5,136 nt of DNA from the NCBI GenBank assembly GCA_029933535.1, contig JAOZNZ010000274.1, positions 1 to 5,136 on the forward strand. The letters are read 5' to 3'. Numbering within the stretch: position 1 is the first letter of the stretch; the number at the start of each line of letters is the position of its first letter. Position numbers and translations under genes: made by a program. The notes under the pieces are model-generated. The model saw only the letters and a program-made list of their open reading frames with translations, made no database searches and had not been told where the DNA came from. The DNA comes from a bacterium (GTDB lineage: Bacteria > Auribacterota > UBA3054 > B51-G9). This document shows positions 1 to 5,136 of the stretch, piece after piece.

Positions 1-2630
1 AATATCCTGACGCTCTCAGAGTTGTTCGACCGGGCGGAACCGTTATTTACAAAAATAAAACTATTGTAAAACCTGTTCCTGAAGGAATTGACGAATGGTC
101 ACATCCATACCATAGCCCCGGAAATAATCCTCTTTCGTCTGATAAAAAAGCTGTTGCTCCCTTTATGACACAATTTATTGCTAATCCGAAAACAACTCCG
201 GTTGACGCGGTAACTGTAGCTTCCGGAGGAAAACTTTTCAAAATTTTCGGAAATAAATCCTGGCATAAAATTCATAATCCTATGCTTAACACTTTGATCT
301 GTCTTAATAACTATAATGGAACAGAACTATGGCGGAGAAAAATTAGTGAAGGATTCATGATTCATAGAAATACTATGATCGCTACTCCGGAAAACCTTTT
401 GCTCGCGGATGATGAATCCTGCAAAATTATCGATGCTGAAACAGGTGAAATTTTAAAAGAAATTGTGGCACAGACAAATATTTGTGACGGAAAAACCTGG
501 AAATGGATGGCGAAAGATAACGGTATCCTTTACGCACTTATCGGCGGAAAAGAACATAAGGAAACCATTAAAAGTGAACATGATGATTACGGCGGCTGGC
601 CATGGGGCGTTTGGAAAGGCTATGATTTCAATAATCCTGAAAAAAATTATATGTTCGGACGGACGCTTTGCGCGTTCAATATTAAAACAGGAAAACTTCT
701 GTGGTATAAAAAAGAAAATGATTACATTGACGGAAGAGCTATCTGTATGAATCAGAGTTATATCTTTTATTATGTTTTTGGTAAAAAAATGGTCGCTGTT
801 AATAAAACTTCCGGTAAAAATATCTGGGCGAAATCCGACAAAAAAACACTCGAGGCTATCGGAGATGATTATATGGCGCAAGCTGCTGCCCAAGGTTTCG
901 CAACTTACACTTATTTGAAATGTAATGATAAATATTTAGTGTTCTCCGGGCCGCAGCGGCCTTATCTTTTGACGATGTCTACCGGTAACGGTGACATTTT
1001 GTGGAAAAGGAAAAATGGGAATTATCATGTTATCTTAAATGATAATATCCTTTACGCGCTTGGACCAAAAAGATCTTTTATTGAAATTCATTGGAAAAAA
1101 AATGGAGACGGTTACAAAAGATTGGAATTTACTGACCAAAAACTTATCGATAAAATGAGAAAAGAAGAAAGCGAGGGACTTATCCTCGCTAAAGATCGGA
1201 CAGCAATGAGCCTTAAACTTGACTGCAAAACCGGAAAAATTCTTGGAAAATATCCGCCGCGCGCGCAATGTACCCGGGCGACTGCCAGTACTGAAAGCAT
1301 TTTTTACAGAGTGTGGGAGGGAACCGCTGTTTTTAATATTGATAATGAAAACCTTACGCATATTGCACCTATGAGGCCGCCGTGCCAAGATGGCATCATC
1401 ATCGCTGATGGTATGCTGCATTGGGGTACCTGGACATGTCATTGCAATCTCTCTCTTTATGGAAATATTAATTTGGCTAATGCAAAAATTAATATTGAAA
1501 ATGGATTGGTTTTCCAAAGCAAAAAGCTTAATGTTAAGCAAAAAAATGTGAAAAAAACTGTGGTCAAAAATTACGCTTCTACTATAAATAAAATTCCCGG
1601 AAAATCACTGACAAAAAAATGGACCGCGGACCTTTCATACTTGCCGCTAACTCCTGCTGTCGTTGCAGAAGATATTGCCTTTTGCGGTGATGAGGCCGGT
1701 GTATTGCATGCCGTCGATACCGTAACAGGAAAAGAACTCTGGCAGGCTTTTACCGCTGCCGCTATTTTTGCAGCACCTGCTTATTGGAGCGGACGCGTAT
1801 TTGTAGCTTCAGCTGATGGAAATGTGTATGCTTATGACGCTGCTGACGGAAGACTTTTATGGAAATACCAGCTCGCTCCGGCGAAACGCTTTATAAATGT
1901 TTATGGCAAAATTATGTCAACATGGCCACTGGCAGGTGGGCTTGTCGTTAAAGCCGGAATTGTTTACTCCGCTGCCGGAATTGCTAATTATGACGGCACT
2001 TATGTTTGTGCTCTTAACGCTGAATCCGGTAAAGAAAAATGGGTTAACAAATCTTCCGGAACACTTTCTGAAAAATGTGGAAATGGTGTCAGCCTTCAGG
2101 GATTCTTATATATTAAAAACAACGAATTATGTTTTGAAGGCGGAAATATTTATCCCGTTACCCGATACGATCTTTCTACAGGCAAGTGTCTGAATAAAGT
2201 TCATAACAGAGTCGGAAGCCCACGCGGGAATAAAGCGACAGTTTTCAGTGCTTACTATCCGGAATATAATCCGTACATTAGTTTTGAATATAATTTCGCA
2301 AAAGATTTGTCCCTTAAATACAATGGTTTGATAGAAGGTAGAATGAGAAGAACAGGTTTTGGACTCTATGATGTAAAAAATAAAAAAAATCCGAAAACTA
2401 AATGGCGGCTCAATTACGGTATTAGAGCAGCAATAACTGACAATGATAATATTATCGTTGTTAAAGATGATAGCGAAACTTCGGCTGTTACTCTGATAAG
2501 AATTCAAGATGGAAAGATAATCTGGAAAGATTTGCTGCCGGGATATATTTCAAAATACGGTATCACCGCGACTGACAAAAAAGAAGTAATATTATCTCTG
2601 CAAAACGGAGAATTAATTTGCTATAAGTAA
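1..2630 (+). CDS. PQQ-like beta-propeller repeat protein with upstream methyltransferase domain (5'-partial)
   Basis: The frame is open from the window edge (first full codon at 3) to TAA at 2628-2630, giving 875 visible residues; the true start lies outside. The ATG at 165 is internal, because conserved sequence precedes it: RVVRPGG (18-38), like the late PGG motif of class I SAM methyltransferases, and IDEWSH (87-104), which opens the propeller in the planctomycete-type fusion family. About ten PQQ-like blades follow with the pattern (D/N)xxTGxxxW, for example TLICLNNYNGTELW (about 291), GVLHAVDTVTGKELW (about 1699), GNVYAYDAADGRLLW (about 1819) and a final LIRIQDGKIIW (about 2495). Family landmarks include RAQCTR (1260-1277), MRPPCQDG (1371-1394), CHCNLSLYG (1437-1463), MSTWP (about 1914) and AGIANYDGT (about 1975). 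Substrate and role are unknown for this family as far as I can say; true PQQ dehydrogenase activity should not be assumed. Any signal peptide would be upstream of the window. Recognition of the family is from memory of its motifs. Confidence 0.88.
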   Translation, partial: YPDALRVVRPGGTVIYKNKTIVKPVPEGIDEWSHPYHSPGNNPLSSDKKAVAPFMTQFIANPKTTPVDAVTVASGGKLFKIFGNKSWHKIHNPMLNTLICLNNYNGTELWRRKISEGFMIHRNTMIATPENLLLADDESCKIIDAETGEILKEIVAQTNICDGKTWKWMAKDNGILYALIGGKEHKETIKSEHDDYGGWPWGVWKGYDFNNPEKNYMFGRTLCAFNIKTGKLLWYKKENDYIDGRAICMNQSYIFYYVFGKKMVAVNKTSGKNIWAKSDKKTLEAIGDDYMAQAAAQGFATYTYLKCNDKYLVFSGPQRPYLLTMSTGNGDILWKRKNGNYHVILNDNILYALGPKRSFIEIHWKKNGDGYKRLEFTDQKLIDKMRKEESEGLILAKDRTAMSLKLDCKTGKILGKYPPRAQCTRATASTESIFYRVWEGTAVFNIDNENLTHIAPMRPPCQDGIIIADGMLHWGTWTCHCNLSLYGNINLANAKINIENGLVFQSKKLNVKQKNVKKTVVKNYASTINKIPGKSLTKKWTADLSYLPLTPAVVAEDIAFCGDEAGVLHAVDTVTGKELWQAFTAAAIFAAPAYWSGRVFVASADGNVYAYDAADGRLLWKYQLAPAKRFINVYGKIMSTWPLAGGLVVKAGIVYSAAGIANYDGTYVCALNAESGKEKWVNKSSGTLSEKCGNGVSLQGFLYIKNNELCFEGGNIYPVTRYDLSTGKCLNKVHNRVGSPRGNKATVFSAYYPEYNPYISFEYNFAKDLSLKYNGLIEGRMRRTGFGLYDVKNKKNPKTKWRLNYGIRAAITDNDNIIVVKDDSETSAVTLIRIQDGKIIWKDLLPGYISKYGITATDKKEVILSLQNGELICYK

Positions 2631-2651
2631 GCCGCATTTCCAAATGCGAGC
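2631..2651 (+). other. Small hairpin followed by a 13-A tract
   Basis: Directly after the stop codon, CGCATTT (2633-2639) pairs with AAATGCG (2642-2648) around a CC loop; the outer GC pairs add two more base pairs across one bulged A. It is followed by 13 A (2652-2664), not T, so it is not a canonical intrinsic terminator for the upstream gene. It may act as a 3'-end mRNA stabiliser or processing site in a message spanning the first two genes. The structure is seen in sequence; the role is inferred. Confidence 0.4.
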
Positions 2652-2679
2652 AAAAAAAAAAAAATTATATTTAATTTAA

Positions 2680-2685
2680 AAGGAG
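2680..2685 (+). promoter_or_regulatory. Shine-Dalgarno site of the first GH62-like gene
   Basis: AAGGAG lies 8 nt before the ATG at 2694, in an A/T-rich leader. This is close to ideal spacing and fixes the start codon. It contrasts with the paralogous gene at 3891, which has no such site. Confidence 0.85.
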
Positions 2686-2693
2686 TAAAAAAT

Positions 2694-3716
2694 ATGTTTC
2701 AATACAAAAAATGGACTGTTAGTAATCCTCTCTTCCTGCCGGGTAAAACAGGAGAATTCGATGATGTCGCCGTTAAGGACCCGACTATTGTTTTTTATAA
2801 CGGAAAATATCACTTGTTTTACACGAGTAAAGCATCGGAAAAAACGGAATTCTTAAGCAAAGGAAAATCTGCTGTAGGATATGTCGCTGCAGAAACTTTA
2901 GAAGGTTTACAGTCCGCAGAAAGATTTAATCTCGATGAAATTTACAAAACTGTGATTGTCGCTCCTCAGATTTTTTATTTCGAACCTCATAAAAAATGGT
3001 ATCTTATCGCACATACTCTTGTTGAAGGGAGGCCGGACATTATGCCGATTTTCATGACAAACGATAATATCGAAAATGTGAATGGATGGTCACAGCCTGA
3101 AGAATTGAAAACTAAAAAATCGCACAACGGTTTCTGGATAGATTTCTGGGTGATTTGTGATGACAAAAAAGCTCATTTGTTTTATACTGACCACGAAGGC
3201 GGGTTGTTTAGAATGGAGTGCCCAATAGAATCTTTTCCACACGGATTCGCGACCGAAAGAGAAGAAACGGTTCTCGCTATCCGCGGTGAAAACGAAAAAG
3301 ACCGATGGAGACTTCACGAAGCCAGCCATACTTATTATGTAAAAAAAGAAAAGAAATATCTGACTTTGCTCGAAGCTATTTATCCGCACCCAACAAGAAA
3401 AAATTATTGGGACAGCAGAACCAGATTTATGTTCGCGGTTGTTGCCGATAAACTTGAAGGCCCGTGGCACAGAGTTGAAGCTTCTGAAAACGAATTTGCC
3501 GGGAATCCGGCAAACCTTTTTAATATAGACGGTTCACCGTCAAAATATGGTCAGGTCAGCCATTTCGAATTGATTCGTTCAGGCTATGACCAAAAACTTG
3601 AAATTGAAGATTTTAATTTAGACTTACTTATTCAAGGATTTGACGCAACCAACATTGGCACTGATTATGATTATAACGACCTCCCCTGGGAACTAGCACT
3701 AATCAAGAACCACTAA
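2694..3716 (+). CDS. GH62-like alpha-L-arabinofuranosidase (copy 1)
   Basis: This 340-residue protein is about the length of one GH62 catalytic domain, a five-bladed propeller of clan GH-F that removes alpha-L-arabinofuranosyl side chains with inversion. Visible family motifs in order are AVKDPTIVFYNGKYHLFYTS (26-45), APQIFYFEP (90-98), NGWSQP (130-135), WIDFWVICDD (148-157), HLFYTD (161-166), EASHTYYV (209-216), YLTLLEAIY and QVSHFELIRSGYDQKLEI. By analogy with characterised GH62 enzymes, D29 is the expected general base, D150 the pKa-modulating aspartate and E209 the general acid; all three are present. The N-terminus (MFQYKKWTVSNP) is polar and charged, with no signal peptide, lipobox or transmembrane segment, so the product looks cytoplasmic, unlike most studied GH62 enzymes. 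It follows the propeller gene by 63 bp with a strong Shine-Dalgarno and may share its transcript. Exact substrate is not deducible; a related GH43-clan activity is the main alternative. Confidence 0.85.
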   Translation: MFQYKKWTVSNPLFLPGKTGEFDDVAVKDPTIVFYNGKYHLFYTSKASEKTEFLSKGKSAVGYVAAETLEGLQSAERFNLDEIYKTVIVAPQIFYFEPHKKWYLIAHTLVEGRPDIMPIFMTNDNIENVNGWSQPEELKTKKSHNGFWIDFWVICDDKKAHLFYTDHEGGLFRMECPIESFPHGFATEREETVLAIRGENEKDRWRLHEASHTYYVKKEKKYLTLLEAIYPHPTRKNYWDSRTRFMFAVVADKLEGPWHRVEASENEFAGNPANLFNIDGSPSKYGQVSHFELIRSGYDQKLEIEDFNLDLLIQGFDATNIGTDYDYNDLPWELALIKNH

Positions 3717-3718
3717 GA

Positions 3719-3743
3719 AAATTTGATTTTTTAAATCAAATTT
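3719..3743 (+). terminator. AT-rich inverted repeat after copy 1, possible weak terminator
   Basis: AAATTTGATTT (3719-3729) and AAATCAAATTT (3733-3743) form a perfect 11-bp inverted repeat with a TTT loop, starting 2 nt after the stop codon and followed by TTT-rich sequence. Its position fits a transcription end. The stem has only one G-C pair, so it would be a weak intrinsic terminator; it could instead be a repeat element, since its AAATTTG/CAAATTT ends recur in the inverted repeat at 3832-3854. Confidence 0.4.
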
Positions 3744-3770
3744 ATTTATCGGTTTTAACTTATAAGTGTC

Positions 3771-3803
3771 TGCTAAGTAAAATAGTATTTAAAATACTTG
3801 GCA
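3771..3803. repeat. Imperfect inverted repeat in the intergenic region
   Basis: TGCTAAGTA (3771-3779) can pair with TACTTGGCA (3795-3803): nine pairs including one T-G wobble, with a 15-nt loop. An alternative, mutually exclusive palindrome, AGTATTT/AAATACT (3784-3798), overlaps its loop and right arm. Function is unknown; chance pairing in AT-rich DNA cannot be excluded. Confidence 0.3.
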
Positions 3804-3831
3804 AAATGTAGCAAGCAATAATTTGGAAAAT

Positions 3832-3854
3832 AAATTTGTCCAAAGGACAAATTT
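3832..3854. repeat. Perfect 10-bp inverted repeat just before the octamer array
   Basis: AAATTTGTCC (3832-3841) and GGACAAATTT (3845-3854) pair perfectly around an AAA loop. No T tract follows, so this is not a canonical terminator. It is directly followed by CCTCC and the octamer array. The hairpin at 5050-5088 is likewise closed by AAATTC/GAATTT and directly followed by CCT and a tandem array. Confidence 0.55.
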
Positions 3855-3856
3855 CC

Positions 3857-3888
3857 TCCATTAATCCATTAATCCAATAATCCAAATC
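3857..3888 (-). repeat. Octamer tandem repeat, about four units, ending 2 nt before a start codon
   Basis: On the + strand the units read TCCATTAA, TCCATTAA, TCCAATAA and a degenerate TCCAAATC. They are the reverse complement of the ATGGANTA-type octamers found downstream of the same gene at 4888-4943. The array occupies the position where a Shine-Dalgarno and 5' leader would normally be. Confidence 0.75.
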
Positions 3889-3890
3889 TT

Positions 3891-4904
3891 ATGAAATGGA
3901 AAGTAAGTAAACCCATACTAAAAAAAGGCGATGTCGATGCATTCGACAATGTTGCCGTAAAAGACCCTTCAATTGTTTTCTATGACGGAAAATACCATGT
4001 CTTTTACACAAGCAAAAATTTAAAAGATAATAAATACGGCGTTGGTTGTGGATATGTTGCTGCTGAATCGTTTGAAAAGTTAGCTGATGCTAAACGATAT
4101 AATCTAAGTGAAATTCTTGACGCAAACATTATTGCACCACAAGTTTTTTATTTCGAACCGCAAAAACTTTGGTATATGTTTGCTCATAGATATGATCGCA
4201 GCAAAAAACCCAACCTGACGCCAATTTATTTGACAAATACCGACATTAACAATCCGAATGGATGGTCGAAATCTCAAGACCTTCACACCGGAAAATCAAA
4301 TGATGCTTTCTGGATAGATTTCTGGGTGATTTGTGATGATGTAAAAGCGCATTTATTTTATTCTGACCAAAAAGGTTCAGTTTTAAGAATGGAATGTTCA
4401 TTAGAAAATTTTCCCGAAGGATTTGCCAAATCTAAAGAAAAAATAGCACTTACGGTTACTGGCGAAAACGAAACCGGTAAATGGATTGTGTTTGAGGCTG
4501 AACATGTTTTCTATGCAAAAAAACAAAACCTGTATCTTATTCAACTCGAATGCGGCTATTTTGATAAATATCATAATCATCACGGAGATGCAAGAACCAG
4601 ATTTATGATAGCTATGGTTGCCGATAAACTCGAAGGACCGTGGCGGAGAGTTGAAAACTCTGAAAATGAATTTTTCGCTGAAGCTAAAAATTTGTTCAAT
4701 GAAGACGGGACTAAATCAAAATATTCTCAGGTAAGTCATCCTGAATTTATTCGCAGCGGTTATGACCAAAAACTTGAAATAGACGATTTAGATAATATAA
4801 AAATGCTGTTCCAATCATTCGACAGCTCGGAGACACCGGATAGTTACGACTATAACGAACTCCCGTGGGAAATGGCTGTTATGGGGAATGGAATAATGGA
4901 TTGA
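3891..4904 (+). CDS. GH62-like alpha-L-arabinofuranosidase (copy 2)
   Basis: This 337-residue paralogue of the preceding gene is roughly 55-60% identical by eye. It shows the same GH62 motifs: AVKDPSIVFYDGKYHVFYTS (22-41), APQVFYFEP (82-90), NNPNGWS (120-126), WIDFWVICDD (141-150), FEAEHVFYA (201-209) and QVSHPEFIRSGYDQKLEI. Expected catalytic residues D25, D143 and E202 are intact, so it is probably active on arabinofuranosyl side chains; loop differences (SKKPNLTP for GRPDIMP, EAEH for EASH) may shift specificity. The ATG at 3891 is the only sensible start: an in-frame TAA lies at 3870-3872 and no start codon falls between. There is no Shine-Dalgarno; octamer repeats occupy the leader. The protein begins about four residues later than copy 1 and has no signal peptide. 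Its last residues, GNGIMD, are encoded within the downstream octamer array, whereas copy 1 ends soon after the shared PWE motif with unrelated sequence. Confidence 0.85.
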   Translation: MKWKVSKPILKKGDVDAFDNVAVKDPSIVFYDGKYHVFYTSKNLKDNKYGVGCGYVAAESFEKLADAKRYNLSEILDANIIAPQVFYFEPQKLWYMFAHRYDRSKKPNLTPIYLTNTDINNPNGWSKSQDLHTGKSNDAFWIDFWVICDDVKAHLFYSDQKGSVLRMECSLENFPEGFAKSKEKIALTVTGENETGKWIVFEAEHVFYAKKQNLYLIQLECGYFDKYHNHHGDARTRFMIAMVADKLEGPWRRVENSENEFFAEAKNLFNEDGTKSKYSQVSHPEFIRSGYDQKLEIDDLDNIKMLFQSFDSSETPDSYDYNELPWEMAVMGNGIMD

Positions 4905-4943
4905 TGGAATAATGGATTAATGGAGTAATGGAGTAATGGAGTA
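4888..4943 (+). repeat. Octamer tandem repeat (ATGGANTA), seven units, overlapping the 3' end of copy 2
   Basis: Seven consecutive 8-bp units can be read: ATGGAATA, ATGGATTG, ATGGAATA, ATGGATTA, then three ATGGAGTA. The first two contain the last codons and TGA stop of copy 2. The later units are more uniform than the earlier ones. The array ends in ATTCCA, which is complementary to TGGAAT at 4905-4910. The inverted counterpart lies at 3857-3888. Confidence 0.85.
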
Positions 4944-4950
4944 ATTCCAG

Positions 4951-4978
4951 AACACTGACACCTGACACCTGAACACTG
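4951..4978. repeat. Heptamer tandem repeat, four units (AACACTG / ACACCTG)
   Basis: Four contiguous 7-bp units read AACACTG, ACACCTG, ACACCTG, AACACTG. The inner two are the same heptamer as the long array at 5089-5136 in another phase. The array follows the octamers by 7 bp. No open frame of coding character is present. Confidence 0.75.
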
Positions 4979-5003
4979 CCCAGCATACGCCGGGTGCTTT
5001 GCA

Positions 5004-5031
5004 AACACCGAACACCGAACACCGAACACCC
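5004..5031. repeat. Heptamer tandem repeat, four units (AACACCG)
   Basis: Three exact AACACCG units are followed by AACACCC. The unit differs by one base from the AACACTG units at 4951-4978, so the two arrays look like variants of one heptamer family. It is separated from the previous array by 25 bp of unique, more GC-rich sequence (4979-5003). Confidence 0.8.
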
Positions 5032-5049
5032 AAGGATGAAGTAAATACT

Positions 5050-5088
5050 AAATTCATTCCGAGGCGCTAGCGCGCTCGGGGCGAATTT
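5050..5088. repeat. GC-rich imperfect hairpin, REP-like, before the final array
   Basis: AAATTC (5050-5055) pairs with GAATTT (5083-5088), CCGAG (5059-5063) with CTCGG (5075-5079), and the centre GCGCTAGCGC (5064-5073) is a perfect palindrome; a 3/3 internal loop and one bulged G interrupt the stem. It is far more GC-rich than the surroundings and abuts the CCTGACA array. A REP-like interspersed element is plausible; no T tract supports a terminator. Confidence 0.6.
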
Positions 5089-5136
5089 CCTGACACCTGA
5101 CACCTGACACCTGACACCTGACACCTGACACCTGAC
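5089..5136. repeat. Perfect CCTGACA heptamer array, runs off the window
   Basis: Six exact CCTGACA units plus CCTGAC fill all 48 bases to the window end without a mismatch, so the true copy number is unknown. Perfect identity points to recent expansion or slippage. There are no spacers, so it is not a CRISPR array. The 7-bp period is incompatible with a frame-neutral coding repeat. Confidence 0.95.

Noticed and set aside
165..167. ATG at 165 as the start of the propeller gene
   Set aside because: The frame is open further upstream and encodes family-conserved residues (RVVRPGG, IDEWSH), so the gene starts before the window.
453..1541. Minus-strand and alternative-frame open frames inside the propeller gene
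   Set aside because: They overlap a clearly conserved coding frame and show no recognisable motifs or start signals; they are shadows.
2631..2664. Intrinsic terminator after the propeller gene
   Set aside because: The hairpin is followed by an A tract rather than a T tract on the + strand, and for the - strand the T tract would precede the hairpin.
3798..3822. Promoter with TTGGCA (-35) and AATAAT (-10) upstream of copy 2
   Set aside because: The two hexamers are only 13 bp apart, too short for a standard sigma-70 promoter, and AT-rich matches are expected by chance here.
3854..4935. Insertion sequence or transposon carrying copy 2
   Set aside because: No transposase is present and the flanking repeats are tandem octamers rather than defined terminal inverted repeats with target duplications; kept only as a finding about bracketing.
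4879..5124. Minus-strand open frame of 81 codons starting MSGVRCQVSGVRK
   Set aside because: It is a translation of the heptamer, hairpin and octamer repeats; such repeat-derived peptides are a common annotation artefact and the frame has no ribosome binding site or homology signal.
5089..5136. CRISPR array
   Set aside because: Units are 7 bp and directly contiguous, with no spacers; no cas genes are present.

Overview
This AT-rich window carries the 3' part of one large gene and two complete paralogous genes, all on the + strand. It ends in a non-coding stretch full of very short tandem repeats. The organism is probably a low-GC member of the Planctomycetes/Lentisphaerae/Kiritimatiellae (PVC) group. 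The main reason is the first gene: its methyltransferase-to-propeller junction, and the motifs IDEWSH, RAQCTR, MRPPCQDG, CHCNLSLYG, MSTWP and AGIANYDGT, match from memory a protein family that is expanded in those phyla. The octamer/heptamer arrays also resemble those I recall from environmental genomes of such groups. This placement is an inference; there is no rRNA or marker gene here.

Layout. 1-2630: the C-terminal 875 residues of a PQQ-like beta-propeller protein, open at the 5' edge, with the tail of a SAM-methyltransferase-like domain at its very start. 2631-2693: a short gap with a small hairpin, a run of 13 A and a good Shine-Dalgarno. 2694-3716: a GH62-type alpha-L-arabinofuranosidase-like protein (340 aa). 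3717-3890: a highly structured intergenic region with three inverted repeats, then octamer repeats that run up to the next start codon. 3891-4904: a second GH62-like protein (337 aa), whose last codons lie inside another octamer array. 4905-5136: no gene; octamers, two short heptamer arrays, a GC-rich imperfect hairpin, then a perfect CCTGACA heptamer array that runs off the window.

How the genes fit together. The two GH62-like proteins share the three acidic residues expected for catalysis and presumably cleave arabinofuranosyl side chains from arabinoxylan- or arabinan-type glycans. Neither has a visible signal peptide, so an intracellular role on imported oligosaccharides is likely unless export is unconventional. 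The role of the propeller protein is unknown; its placement suggests a polysaccharide-utilisation neighbourhood. The first two genes could be co-transcribed. The third has no Shine-Dalgarno and is bracketed by inverted copies of the octamer repeat.

No clear new biological system is visible. The most unusual material is the repeat architecture around the third gene: repeats that reach both gene ends and supply coding sequence, and hairpins placed directly before tandem arrays.
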